Below are positions 25,510 through 35,114 of a stretch of DNA of 64,000 nt, one piece after another. The number at the start of each line of letters is the position of its first letter. Position 1 is the first letter of the stretch. The position numbers were made by a program, and so were the translations under genes. Source of the stretch: Pollutibacter soli (lineage in GTDB: Bacteria; Bacteroidota; Bacteroidia; Chitinophagales; Chitinophagaceae); NCBI GenBank assembly GCA_029269725.1, contig JARJHS010000004.1:124001-188000 (forward strand), read 5' to 3'. The notes beneath the pieces were generated by a model. That model was not told where the DNA came from, made no database searches, and saw only the letters and a program-made list of their open reading frames with translations.

Positions 25510-27063
25510 ATGGCACTACCTAAAGAGCCCAGGCAAAAGATGATCAACATGATGTACCTCGTGTTGACCGCATTGCTTGCGCTGAACGTATCTGCAGAAA
25601 TTATTAACGCCTTCAAAGTGGTTGATAATAGTCTTTTGCAGTCTAACACAGTGTTGAACACAACAACAGCTTCTATTTATTCCAACTTTAATGAGCTGCT
25701 GAAAGATCCAAAAACTGCTGAGAAAGCAGCCATCTGGAAACCTAAAGCAGACAAAGCCAAACAGCTTGCTGATCAGGCATATAATACTATCGAAAAACTG
25801 AAAGGTGACCTGAAGAAAGAAGCAGGATTCGATCCCGCGAACAACGGAGACTCATCTTTCAAAGAAGATAATATTGACGCAGCAACACGTCTTTTTGATA
25901 CAAAAGATCAGGGTAAAACTTTGTACTCTACGCTTGAAAACTTCAAAAAAGACATTTTAGCGATTGATCCGGAAATTACCAAAGCACTGGGAGCTAAAAT
26001 TCCTGTGAACCTGGCAACACCGGTTTCAAAATCAGGTAACAAACAAACTGGTAATGTTGTGAAAGACTGGACTAACAGTTATTTCCACATGACACCAACT
26101 GTTGCTGCTTTGACAATGCTGAGCAAATTTCAGAACGATATCAAGAATACCGAAAGCCAGGTGGCAACTTACTGCGCAAACCAGGTAGGTTCTGTAAAGA
26201 TTATTTATGACAAATTCGTTCCATTGATCGGGACAAACTCCAGCTATTTCATGCCTGGAGAAGAAATGGAAGTGCAGGCCGGTCTCGGTGCCTTCAACGC
26301 TTCTGTAAAACCTACAGTTACAATTGATGGTAAAGCAATCCAGGTAGATGAAGCTGGTGTGGCCACTACTAAGTTTAATGTGGGAGGTACTGGTTCACGT
26401 AAAATGCATGTCAGCGTAAAATACGTTGATCCATCAACCGGAGAACTGAAGGAAACTTCAAAAGACATTGAGTACACAGTTGGAGCTGCTTCTGGTGTTG
26501 CAGTATCAGCAGATAAAATGAATGTACTGTACATTGGAGTTGACAATCCGCTGACTATCACCGCGGGTGCTGGTAGCGAGAAAGTAAATGCAACATTTAC
26601 AGGCGGTTCGATTTCAAAAGCAGGTGGTAGCAAATACATTGCTAAACCTTCTGCATCTGCAACAGGTGAGCAAACAATCAGTGTTATAGTAGAAGGAAAA
26701 GTTGCCGGCAAAGTTACGTTCCGGGTAAAAAGATTACCTAATCCAACCGCTTATGTTGGAAATCTTAAACCCGGTCGTGTATCAGCTGCAACCTTCAGGG
26801 CAATGCCTGGTGTTATAGCCAAACTTGAGGAATCAGAATTTGAAGCTCCTTACGAAGTAATCAGCTATAATGTAGGTGTGATGAATCAGGGTGAAGATTT
26901 CATGCAACAGCCAAATACAGGTAATCGTTGGAGCGGTAGCGCTGCGAATATCATTGGAAAGGTTAAACCTGGATCTATCGTAATGATTACTGATATCAGA
27001 GTTAAAGACCCTTCCGGTTCTCAGAGGGTATTGCCAACAAGTCTGTCTTATAATCTGCAGTAA
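25510..27063 (+). CDS. gldM: Gliding motility / type IX secretion protein GldM
   Basis: A 517-residue protein with a single membrane helix near residues 13-32 (MMYLVLTALLALNVSAEIINAF) and a large periplasmic part made of an N-terminal helical domain and Ig-like beta domains. It begins with the usual ALPKEPRQKMINMMYLVL. GldM spans the periplasm from the GldL motor to the GldK/GldN ring. It lies 54 bp after gldL. Confidence 0.95.
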   Translation: MALPKEPRQKMINMMYLVLTALLALNVSAEIINAFKVVDNSLLQSNTVLNTTTASIYSNFNELLKDPKTAEKAAIWKPKADKAKQLADQAYNTIEKLKGDLKKEAGFDPANNGDSSFKEDNIDAATRLFDTKDQGKTLYSTLENFKKDILAIDPEITKALGAKIPVNLATPVSKSGNKQTGNVVKDWTNSYFHMTPTVAALTMLSKFQNDIKNTESQVATYCANQVGSVKIIYDKFVPLIGTNSSYFMPGEEMEVQAGLGAFNASVKPTVTIDGKAIQVDEAGVATTKFNVGGTGSRKMHVSVKYVDPSTGELKETSKDIEYTVGAASGVAVSADKMNVLYIGVDNPLTITAGAGSEKVNATFTGGSISKAGGSKYIAKPSASATGEQTISVIVEGKVAGKVTFRVKRLPNPTAYVGNLKPGRVSAATFRAMPGVIAKLEESEFEAPYEVISYNVGVMNQGEDFMQQPNTGNRWSGSAANIIGKVKPGSIVMITDIRVKDPSGSQRVLPTSLSYNLQ

Positions 27064-27122
27064 TAGTTTTAACAATAAGAACTGAAACTGAATCGTTTAA
27101 TTTGTAGTATAAATCTTTGACC

Positions 27123-28169
27123 ATGAAATTCCATTTGGCAAAATACGTTTTACTGGCGGCGGCTTTTGGCCTGGTAGTTACCACGGCTGATGCACAGACC
27201 CGTAAGAAGACAACACGCCCCAAAGGCACTACCGCCAAAAAAGCGACCACTAAGAAAACGAATACAAAAGTTTCCAATGCCAATCTGAATGCCGTAGCCA
27301 AAGATACTACGCCTACAGTTGCAGCTCCTCCAAAGGATCCACTGGATGCTTTCAAACCCCTGAAATCGTTGCGTAACGATGCAGCCATTGAACGCAACCT
27401 GGTAAAAGAAAGAACACCGTTAGCGTATGAGCATATCCGTGAGGATGATGCATGGTACCGCCAGCGCGTGTGGAGAGAGATCGATATCAGGGAGAAAATG
27501 AATCTGCCTTTCCGTTACTCAGCTGATGAGGATAATGGTAACCAGCGCTTCATTCTGATCCTACTGAATGCGATCAAATCCGGTGAGGTTAGCGCTTTTG
27601 ACGCAACAGTTGATGATCGCTTCACTACTCCTTTGGAAATGTCAAAAATTACCGCTGCGATAGTTGGTAAGGCAGATTCGGTTGAAATTCCTGATCTTGA
27701 CAAAGATCCTACAGGAGCAAAAGGCATAATGACCTGGAAAGTAGTAACAAAAGATTTTAATCCTGACAAAGTTGAAAAATTCAGGATCAAAGAAGAATGG
27801 GTATTTGACAAAGAATCTTCCAGGATGTATGCAAGGATTATCGGGATAGCACCTTTGCAAACAATAGTTGATGCTAGTACCGATCAGGTCCTTGGTGAAA
27901 CTCCGTTATTCTGGGTTTACTATCCTGACCTCAGACCTATCCTCGCTAAGTATGAAGCCTATAATGGAAAAAACTTTGGTGCAAGGATGAGTTGGGAAGA
28001 ATTGTTTGAGAGTCGTTTCTTCTCTAGCTATATCACGAAGTCAACAATCGAGAATCCGTATAACATGACCATCAGTGGTTATATTAAGGATCCTATTCTT
28101 CGCCTGCTGGAAGGAGATAACATGAAAACAAAAATCTTCAACTTCGAACAGGATCTCTGGTCTTACTAA
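27123..28169 (+). CDS. gldN: Gliding motility / type IX secretion protein GldN
   Basis: A 348-residue secreted protein. A signal peptide (to about ADAQ at 25) is followed by a Lys/Thr-rich low-complexity linker (26-55) and the conserved GldN domain (REDDAWYRQRVWREIDIREKMNLPF, LFWVYYPDLRPILAKYEAYN). GldN (PorN) partners GldK in the periplasmic ring. ATG 27123 is used rather than a TTG six bases upstream. It ends the operon before a strong terminator. Confidence 0.94.
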   Translation: MKFHLAKYVLLAAAFGLVVTTADAQTRKKTTRPKGTTAKKATTKKTNTKVSNANLNAVAKDTTPTVAAPPKDPLDAFKPLKSLRNDAAIERNLVKERTPLAYEHIREDDAWYRQRVWREIDIREKMNLPFRYSADEDNGNQRFILILLNAIKSGEVSAFDATVDDRFTTPLEMSKITAAIVGKADSVEIPDLDKDPTGAKGIMTWKVVTKDFNPDKVEKFRIKEEWVFDKESSRMYARIIGIAPLQTIVDASTDQVLGETPLFWVYYPDLRPILAKYEAYNGKNFGARMSWEELFESRFFSSYITKSTIENPYNMTISGYIKDPILRLLEGDNMKTKIFNFEQDLWSY

Positions 28170-28193
28170 TTAAACATTCAGCAAAAATATCAG

Positions 28194-28222
28194 GCGCCGT
28201 GCGAAAGCACGGCGCTTTTTTT
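28194..28222 (+). terminator. Intrinsic terminator of gldKLMN
   Basis: GCGCCGTGC / GCACGGCGC (28194-28202 with 28207-28215) with a GAAA tetraloop, followed by seven T. It lies 24 bp after the gldN stop. The gap from here to 28443 holds nothing else I can identify. Confidence 0.95.
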
Positions 28223-28443
28223 ATGTCACTGCGTATTAGTACGCAATTTTTGATACTGTTAAATCTGAAACCCTCAGAGACTTTACGTTTTCGTATTTTT
28301 TTAAAATGTCCAGCTAAAAATTCAAAAATAAATTTATAGGTGACGTGTCAGGGTAATGATCCGAACCTTATCTTTAACACGGTTTTTCATAGGATATTGG
28401 ATTTTAATAACGGGGTTGGATTTCTATCCACGCCCCCTTTTTT

Positions 28444-30291
28444 TTAATCGTCATTTGTGCTTACCGCCTCCTTTTCTGAATTTCCTTCATCATCAGGATG
28501 GAAATATGTATATACTATCTGAGCCTTCTGTTTTCCTACCACATTTGTGATTTCCTCCATTGTGGCCAACGTCACATTCTTCACAGACCGGAAATGTTTT
28601 AAAAGCGTATCCGCCGTGGAATTGCCGATACCCTTTATATCCTCCAGCTGATTTTTAAACGTTCCTCCGCTGCGCTTCTTTCGGTGAAAAGTGATGCCAA
28701 ACCGGTGCACTTCATCACGTATATATCTGATCAACCGGAGAGACTGCCCGTCAAAAGGCAACTTCAGGGAGTCTTTATCGCCTGCGAAAAAAATCTCTTC
28801 TTCATTTTTTGCCAGTCCAACCAGGGTCATTCTTCCCGTCAATCCAAGATCTTCTATACTTTCCATAGCAGCTCCCAATTGTCCTTTTCCTCCATCAATA
28901 ATTACCAGCTGAGGCAATGATTCATTGCTTTCCATAAGTCTTTTGTATCTTCTGAAAACAACTTCCTTCATGGTTGCAAAGTCGTTGATGCCCTGCACAG
29001 TCTTTACATTAAAATGCCGGTAATCTTTTTTACTTGGCACACCATCCTTGAAACAAACCATTGCAGAAACAGGATAGCTTCCCTGGAAATTAGAGTTATC
29101 AAAACATTCGATATGAACCGGTGTTTCCATAAGCGAAAGATCATCCTGTAGCTGTTCAAGAATTTCCATTTTATCTTCACCTGCTTCCTGCAGATGAAGT
29201 CGTTTTCTCTTCTGCAGCTCCTGGATAAAATAGTCGACATTCTTTATGGAAAGCTCAATCAGGTTTTTCTTATCTCCACTCTTCGGAATAATTTGTTTTA
29301 CCTGTTCATCCGGGTACTCCACCGGAAAAGGCACAACAATTTCAGGGGCGGTACTTCGGAATGTTTCTCTGAAATGATTAACCGCGAATGAAAGCAACTC
29401 ACCAGCTGATTCATCGAGCTTCTTTTTAAGCGTTATCGTTTGTGTATCTACGATAGTACCGTTTCTTACCATCAGGAAATTCACGTACGCATCATCTTCC
29501 ACCACGGCAATCGCAAAAACATCGATGTCGCCCATTTTCTGATTGACGATGGTTGACTTCGCCTGGTAAGCCCTCAGATGTTCAATCTTCTTCTTCAGAA
29601 TTTCCGCTTTTTCAAACGATAGTTGTTCGACATACTGCATCATCTGATCTTTATACACCTGCAACACTGGTGAAAGATTCCCTTTCAAGAGGCTTCTGAG
29701 GCGTTGAAGATTTTCGGCATAATCAGCTGGAGTTTGCAAACCTTCGCAAGGCCCTTTGCAATTTCCCAAATGATATTCGAGACATACTTTGAATTTCTTC
29801 TTCTCAATATTTTGTGGCGTAAGATTCAGCTTGCACGTACGAAGTGGAATGTGTTGTCGTGTAAAATGAATCAGTTCCCGCACCTTGCCAACAGATGTAA
29901 ATGGTCCTAGATATTCTGAACCGTCTCTGATCACACGCCTGGTAAGAAAAACTCGGGGAAAATCTTCTTTCTTGATGACGATATACGGATAGGATTTATC
30001 ATCCTTAAGATTGATATTATATCGTGGTTGAAATTCTTTTATGAGAGAGTTCTCTAAAAGAAAAGCATCCTGCTCCGAGTTGACAATGGTAAACTCAATT
30101 GAACGGATTCTCCTGACGAGTTCGTTGGTCTTATAACTGTTTTGATTTTTGTTGAAATATGAGCTGACCCTTTTACGAAGGTGCTTTGCTTTGCCCACAT
30201 AAATCAATGTGTGTTCCTCATCAAAATATTTATAAATACCCGGCTCTGCAGGTATTGACGACTGGACTAACTGAAACTCTTCCTGATTCAT
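28444..30291 (-). CDS. uvrC: Excinuclease ABC subunit C
   Basis: A 615-residue nuclease of nucleotide excision repair, making both incisions beside UvrB-bound lesions. Domains in order: GIY-YIG (PGIYKYFDEEHTLIYVGKAKHLRKRV, about 16-41), a Cys-containing region, the UVR motif (YVEQLSFEKAEILKKKIEHL), the RNase H-like endonuclease (HIECFDNSNFQGSYPVSAMV; LVIIDGGKGQLGAA; HRFGITFHRKKR) and C-terminal helix-hairpin-helix (LEDIKGIGNSTADTLLKHF). Full length, with an ATG start. Confidence 0.96.
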   Translation of the reverse strand: MNQEEFQLVQSSIPAEPGIYKYFDEEHTLIYVGKAKHLRKRVSSYFNKNQNSYKTNELVRRIRSIEFTIVNSEQDAFLLENSLIKEFQPRYNINLKDDKSYPYIVIKKEDFPRVFLTRRVIRDGSEYLGPFTSVGKVRELIHFTRQHIPLRTCKLNLTPQNIEKKKFKVCLEYHLGNCKGPCEGLQTPADYAENLQRLRSLLKGNLSPVLQVYKDQMMQYVEQLSFEKAEILKKKIEHLRAYQAKSTIVNQKMGDIDVFAIAVVEDDAYVNFLMVRNGTIVDTQTITLKKKLDESAGELLSFAVNHFRETFRSTAPEIVVPFPVEYPDEQVKQIIPKSGDKKNLIELSIKNVDYFIQELQKRKRLHLQEAGEDKMEILEQLQDDLSLMETPVHIECFDNSNFQGSYPVSAMVCFKDGVPSKKDYRHFNVKTVQGINDFATMKEVVFRRYKRLMESNESLPQLVIIDGGKGQLGAAMESIEDLGLTGRMTLVGLAKNEEEIFFAGDKDSLKLPFDGQSLRLIRYIRDEVHRFGITFHRKKRSGGTFKNQLEDIKGIGNSTADTLLKHFRSVKNVTLATMEEITNVVGKQKAQIVYTYFHPDDEGNSEKEAVSTNDD

Positions 30292-30310
30292 ATGCTATCT
30301 GCAAAGTTAG

Positions 30311-30555
30311 CAGTTGAACAGTTCATAGTCAGCTACCGGCAGGCAGGTTCATGGGTCAAAGTTCATAGGTTGAAGACCCCGGCCGGAGTTCCAAGGGCAA
30401 AATCTGTCTGAAGATGTATTAAGAGGCATAAATAATTTTCTCGTCCACGGAGCGACAATAAGAATAGGTTAGGGAAATATGGATGTTTCAGGCATCCGGC
30501 TGTTAATTGTGAACAGCTGGAAACCGGGGAACTGTGAATTATGAACTATGAACTT
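30311..30555. repeat. Intergenic GTTCATAG / CTATGAAC inverted phrase element
   Basis: Between uvrC and the next lipoprotein gene, forward GTTCATAG-like phrases at about 30320-30368 are answered by inverted CTATGAAC phrases at about 30513-30555. AAGTTCATAG at 30359-30368 pairs with CTATGAACTT at 30546-30555. The inner 180 bp shows no ORF. The structure parallels the AACGT and GGCAGGAG elements elsewhere in the window. Confidence 0.6.
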
Positions 30556-30558
30556 CCA

Positions 30559-31125
30559 TCAGTTCATAAAATCCCAACTGTACTTCTCCTGTACAATTGA
30601 ATCGCCGCCATTTTTAATGCTGAGGCTTGTACTTATCTGCAGATATTTCCCCGCTGTCCAGATCATTTTACGGAGTGCTGTAGTGTCGCCGCTGGAGGTT
30701 AATTTTTCGACATAGATGTACTTTACTTTTTCTGTTTCGGGGTCGACAAAGACGTCGATTTTTTTGATCTCCGCATTTTCATCTTCCGTCGCGTAGCTCA
30801 TGGTTACGGAATTGATGGTTGCGTCCATGAAAACAGATTCTGTATATTTTTCTTTGAGAGGTTCTTTTGAAATATCAGGAGTGATGAGATCGACTGCTTT
30901 TGCATGCAAGACAGATTTCTCAACGATCGACGTATCATTTTTCCCGTTCAGCGATCTGACAGCAAAAACAGCTATCGGCAACGAATCCACTTTTCTAAGC
31001 TCATCCTTTATAAATGCCTCAATGGGATAGAATGCAGCATCCTTTTGTGTAAACTTTTGTTCTTTGACCTTCGAAGAACAGGAAAAGACGAGCAGTGAAA
31101 ATAAAACGGCCCAGATAGATTTCAT
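30559..31125 (-). CDS. Hypothetical lipoprotein
   Basis: A 188-residue protein from the ATG at 31125 (an upstream ATG at 31143 would add MKYFCF before the signal). The signal IWAVLFSLLVFSC ends in a lipobox LVFSC near residue 15. The mature part is a mixed alpha/beta, charged domain with alternating strands in the second half (KKIDVFVDPETEKVKYIYVEKL; GKYLQISTSLSIK). No known family is recognised. It stands alone between two phrase-repeat gaps. Confidence 0.75.
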   Translation of the reverse strand: MKSIWAVLFSLLVFSCSSKVKEQKFTQKDAAFYPIEAFIKDELRKVDSLPIAVFAVRSLNGKNDTSIVEKSVLHAKAVDLITPDISKEPLKEKYTESVFMDATINSVTMSYATEDENAEIKKIDVFVDPETEKVKYIYVEKLTSSGDTTALRKMIWTAGKYLQISTSLSIKNGGDSIVQEKYSWDFMN

Positions 31126-31249
31126 GAAGCAAAAATATTTCACCTGAAGTCAGTGACAAAGGACAACAGGATTTTTGCTAATAACTGATAATCAGGGGAA
31201 AAATTGTCCTTCAAAACCGTATTTAACAATAATCAATTCACATTCACAG

Positions 31250-31315
31250 GATGAACTATAAACTAATAACTCTACACTTCTATGAACTATGAACTAAGAA
31301 CTAAGAACTATGAAC
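31250..31315. repeat. GAACTAT/GAACTAA tandem phrase repeats
   Basis: About six imperfect copies of a 7-mer (GAACTAT, GAACTAA, GAACTTA) run up to the stop codon of the next minus-strand gene. The same phrase occurs near 6.07 and 30.5 kb. Confidence 0.75.
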
Positions 31316-32731
31316 TTATCTGATCGGCTTCATTACCCCAATCTTGAACCCATAATCAACCAGGTGTTCACTGATAGGATAATTGTCCTTGTAGCTGGAA
31401 AGTATCTGATACCTGAACTGAGGTCCGACAACCCAATTATAACTTCCCGTTTTGATGCTAAGAAAACCTTCGAGTCCGGCATTCACATTCCAGTTCCGGT
31501 ACAACTTTGGTTCCTGCGCATAGTTTTTAAGGTTAGTCGAAATCAGGAATGAATTGTTATCAAAAATATACGTTGGCTGTATAGTTGATGCTACATTGAA
31601 AGTGACCTTGTCATTGCCAAACAGAGTCAACTCAACTCCCAACGGTACAGAAAACATGAAACGTTCGTTGTGTAACCGTGTTAAAGAATTACCGCTGTAA
31701 TTACGATAATAAGAAATAGTATTTATTGATCTTGCATTTGCGCCGCTATAGTCGACACCAAAAGTGGCAAGTTCCGGTTTGTAGCTATATGCTTTGATCT
31801 GATAACGATTGTAATTGAATTGCAAACCTGCTCGCACACGCAGATTTTTGGTTAGTGGATATACAAGACTTCCGCCGACTTCCATGCCAATAGATGGATC
31901 ATGATCAACTGCAAGTCTTACATCGGTACCCTGCACAGCGTTCGTACTGTACATGGTTCCTGCGGTGTAATTAAAAGGAATGTCGGTTGCTTTTCCGATC
32001 AGGCGCCTGTAGCTTACGCTTGGTGCGATGTGAAATTCCCAACCAGTCTTTTTGGTGACCCTGCTTAATTTATAAATAGCTTTTTGTGTCAGAGATAGTT
32101 GCGCTTCACTTTCTTCCCTTGTCTGAACAACGATAGATCTTTTAACAAGCGAAGATTTATTTGGAGCACCGATGGTTTCAATCGGACGATTCATCAGCAA
32201 ATCAGGAGAATTCGTAATCTTCTGATCTGCTTCAATTCCCATCGCGAGATCAGGGTAAGTGATTAAGTTATCGGTTTCAGTAGCGGGATTACCCGTTTTG
32301 CCGAATTCATCTCCTGTCAAACTGTTTTGGTCTTCGACAACTTCCGGTTTTTTAAATGCCGGGTTCAGATATGAAACGCGCAGAGGAGAAACCAATGAAG
32401 CAGAACCAGGTTTTGACTGATGAGCGTTTTCGGCTTTACCTGAAGTGTTATTCTGCTGGAGATCCTTGCTTTTCTTTTGAGAAAGGATTGATCCGTCATT
32501 TGTAACAGGAGCGGAAAGAGTTTGCCCCTCGCTGTTTTCTTCAACATAGAACTTACCACCCACACCCAATCCTACTAAAAGCAGGGCAGCAGCCAGGTAA
32601 GGCCACCTGCGTTTCGGGTGCAGTTTTTTATTGATATTTTTCCAGACTTTATCTGACGGGTATAATTTATACTGATCCGATTTGTCTTTCAAAAAACCTT
32701 CAAACCCTTCCGTATAAAAATTTCTCTCCAT
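31316..32731 (-). CDS. Membrane-anchored beta-barrel-like protein downstream of ECF sigma factor
   Basis: A 471-residue protein. The N-terminal 40 residues are charged and carry the YKLYPSDKVWKNINKKLHPKRRW segment seen in anti-sigma-like proteins of Bacteroidota. One hydrophobic helix (about 44-60, YLAAALLLVGLGVGGKFYV) follows, then a Ser/Gln-rich linker, then about 230 residues of outer-membrane-barrel-like alternating strands from about residue 230 (GWEFHIAPSVSYRRLIG, RAGLQFNYNRYQIKAY, GLEGFLSIKTGSYNWVVGPQFRYQIL). It is 41 bp downstream of the sigma factor gene, so a regulatory pair is likely. The precise role is unknown. Confidence 0.65.
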   Translation of the reverse strand: MERNFYTEGFEGFLKDKSDQYKLYPSDKVWKNINKKLHPKRRWPYLAAALLLVGLGVGGKFYVEENSEGQTLSAPVTNDGSILSQKKSKDLQQNNTSGKAENAHQSKPGSASLVSPLRVSYLNPAFKKPEVVEDQNSLTGDEFGKTGNPATETDNLITYPDLAMGIEADQKITNSPDLLMNRPIETIGAPNKSSLVKRSIVVQTREESEAQLSLTQKAIYKLSRVTKKTGWEFHIAPSVSYRRLIGKATDIPFNYTAGTMYSTNAVQGTDVRLAVDHDPSIGMEVGGSLVYPLTKNLRVRAGLQFNYNRYQIKAYSYKPELATFGVDYSGANARSINTISYYRNYSGNSLTRLHNERFMFSVPLGVELTLFGNDKVTFNVASTIQPTYIFDNNSFLISTNLKNYAQEPKLYRNWNVNAGLEGFLSIKTGSYNWVVGPQFRYQILSSYKDNYPISEHLVDYGFKIGVMKPIR

Positions 32732-32772
32732 AGCAGTTCATGAAAGTAGGTTAGTACGGTGTTTCTTTCCGG

Positions 32773-33354
32773 TCAATTTATCTTTACAGCTGATAGCCAT
32801 TCTTCTTTTTCTTTCGGACGCTGTATAATTTTTTTTCGGATCAGGATATCTTCGAGCATTGCTTTCGCCCTTGTGTACTGCGATCTGCTGGTACTCTCTT
32901 CAATATCAAGCATGTTTCCAATCTCCTTGTGAGAATACCCTTCGATTGCGTAAAGGTTAAGCACTGTCTTATAGCCCATCGGCAGCATACGGATACATTC
33001 GATTACCTGTTTAGCCTGCAGTATCGACGGAATAACATCTTCTTTTATCTGCACGCTGTTAGCATAAATGATATCCACGCTTTCCGTAAACTTTTTATTC
33101 TTTTTAAGGATATTGATACAGGTATGTACCATGATTTTCCTTATCCAGCCTTCCAAAGCACCGCGATTCTGAAATTGTCGTATCTGGGTAAACACCTTGA
33201 TAAAACCTTCCTGCAACATATCCTCTGCATCTTCCCGGTTTTTCGCATACCGGTAACATACAGACAACATTTTAGGACTGTAACGGAGGTACAGTTCCTG
33301 CTGGGAAGTAGCATCATTATGCATACATCCATGAAGCATTGCTTCTTCTGTCAT
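32773..33354 (-). CDS. ECF-type RNA polymerase sigma factor
   Basis: A 193-residue protein from ATG 33354; a TTG at 33387 would add 11 residues and cannot be excluded. Region 2 contains YAKNREDAEDMLQEGFIKVFTQIRQF and GWIRKIMVHTCINILKK; region 4 contains LPMGYKTVLNLYAIEGYSHKEIGNMLDIEESTSRSQYTRAK, the helix-turn-helix that reads the -35 region. No anti-sigma gene of the classical FecR type is nearby; the downstream membrane/barrel protein may take that part. Some type IX secretion regulators are ECF factors, but no direct link to the gld operon is visible. Confidence 0.92.
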   Translation of the reverse strand: MTEEAMLHGCMHNDATSQQELYLRYSPKMLSVCYRYAKNREDAEDMLQEGFIKVFTQIRQFQNRGALEGWIRKIMVHTCINILKKNKKFTESVDIIYANSVQIKEDVIPSILQAKQVIECIRMLPMGYKTVLNLYAIEGYSHKEIGNMLDIEESTSRSQYTRAKAMLEDILIRKKIIQRPKEKEEWLSAVKIN

Positions 33355-33581
33355 GAAATCTGGATTGATTCCATGTAATTTAGACAATTTCCAAATAAAT
33401 AAGCTGCTTGATGAAACTTAAAAAATATCTCTTATTAGGCCTTTGAATCTGCTTTTTTTTCAGTGAAATTAGAATTGAATTAAATTTCATTCACTTAGCA
33501 AGCATGTTATTGCATAGAATTTCTAATCCAAACAACAATTGTCTGGATAATTTTACAATTGAAGAATTTGATCGGCCACAA

Positions 33582-35108
33582 TTATTCTAACAGGATATTC
33601 CCTGTCATTTCTTTCGGAATTGGCAGTCCGACAAGTGTGAGTAAAGTTGGCGCTATATCTCCCAGCTTTCCTGGCTTGAGTTTGCCATGCCACGAATTGC
33701 TGATCACAAATAACGGGACGAGATTCAATGTGTGGGCTGTATTCGGAGTACCATCACCATTAATCATGTAATCTGCATTACCATGATCAGCAGTAAGAAA
33801 AACAGTGTAGTCACTTTGTAAAGCTGCTGTAACAACTCTTTCCACACAACGATCGACTGTTTCAACTGCTTTCACTGCAGCCGAAAAAACACCAGTGTGA
33901 CCAACCATATCGGCATTTGCAAAATTCAGACAGATGAAATCGGCGTTCTTATTTAGAATTTCAGGAATTATTGCGTCAGTAACTTCTATCGCACTCATTT
34001 CCGGTTTTAAATCATAAGTCGCTACTTTCGGAGAAGGCATCATTATTCTCTTCTCCCGGCTGAAAGGAACTTCTCTACCTCCACTGAAAAAAAATGTAAC
34101 ATGAGGGTATTTCTCAGTTTCGGCTATCCTTATCTGGGAGTAACCCGCATGTTCCATTACTTCACCAAGGGTATTGGTAAGGTTATCATTTGTGAAGATG
34201 ACATTGATGCCATGAAAAGATTGATCATATTCAGTCATTGTGGTATAATCCAGCTGAAGTTTATGCATATTCTGCTCCGGAATATCAATCTGGGTAAGCA
34301 CTTCAGTGATTTCACGACAACGATCCGTTCTGAAATTAAAACAGATAACTACATCGCCATCTTTGATTGTTGCCAATGGCAAACCGTTACTATCAGTTGT
34401 AATTATTGGTTTAATAAACTCATCGGTAATTCCTTCGTCATAGGATAAGGCGACGGCTTCCAGTGGTTTACCAGTTTTTACGCCGATCCCATGTACCATT
34501 CCATCATAAGCGAGCTTTACCCTTTCCCACCGCTTGTCGCGATCCATTGCATAGTACCTCCCTGTGATTGTTGCAATTGATCCTACAGTGGCTTTCAGGT
34601 GCGAATCGAGCTCATTTAAAAAACCTAATCCGCTTTTTGGATCGGTATCTCTGCCATCAGTGAATGCATGTACAAACACCTGTTGTAAACCCATATACTG
34701 ACATACCCCGGTAATTGCTTTGATATGGTTAATGTGGGAATGCACTCCGCCATCGCTTACTAATCCCAGCAGATGCAGCGCTTTGTTGTTGTCTTTTGCA
34801 AACCTTAATGCTTTCAACAGAACTTCATTCTTTGCAAACTCACCAGTACGGATGGCAACATTTATTCTTTGTAATTCCTGGTAGACAATTCTTCCTGCAC
34901 CAAGATTAAGATGGCCGACTTCACTGTTTCCCATTTGTCCGTCGGGAAGACCTACAGCTTCTCCGCAGGTCACTAACGTTGTGTTTGGGTATTTTGCATA
35001 TAGTGAAGAAACAAAAGGAGTATGTGCAGCCTGGATAGCATCGCTTCCCTTCACCTTTCCAAGTCCCCAGCCGTCCATAATAACGAGCATTGATCTTTTC
35101 TTGTCCAT
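33582..35108 (-). CDS. gpmI: 2,3-bisphosphoglycerate-independent phosphoglycerate mutase
   Basis: A 508-residue glycolytic enzyme interconverting 3- and 2-phosphoglycerate with two metal ions. The alkaline-phosphatase-fold N-terminus has VIMDGWG and the catalytic-Ser region GLPDGQMGNSEVGHLNLGAGR. HAFTDGRDTDP, FNFRTDRCREI, FANADMVGHTG and LTADHGNADYM follow in order. The frame begins with TTG at 35114, but ATG 35108 gives the usual start. All metal-binding motifs are present. Confidence 0.96.
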   Translation of the reverse strand: MDKKRSMLVIMDGWGLGKVKGSDAIQAAHTPFVSSLYAKYPNTTLVTCGEAVGLPDGQMGNSEVGHLNLGAGRIVYQELQRINVAIRTGEFAKNEVLLKALRFAKDNNKALHLLGLVSDGGVHSHINHIKAITGVCQYMGLQQVFVHAFTDGRDTDPKSGLGFLNELDSHLKATVGSIATITGRYYAMDRDKRWERVKLAYDGMVHGIGVKTGKPLEAVALSYDEGITDEFIKPIITTDSNGLPLATIKDGDVVICFNFRTDRCREITEVLTQIDIPEQNMHKLQLDYTTMTEYDQSFHGINVIFTNDNLTNTLGEVMEHAGYSQIRIAETEKYPHVTFFFSGGREVPFSREKRIMMPSPKVATYDLKPEMSAIEVTDAIIPEILNKNADFICLNFANADMVGHTGVFSAAVKAVETVDRCVERVVTAALQSDYTVFLTADHGNADYMINGDGTPNTAHTLNLVPLFVISNSWHGKLKPGKLGDIAPTLLTLVGLPIPKEMTGNILLE

Positions 35109-35114
35109 AGCCAA

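Noticed and set aside
28356-28550. Small ORF between gldN terminator and uvrC
   Set aside because: It overlaps the uvrC 3' end antisense and has no supporting features.
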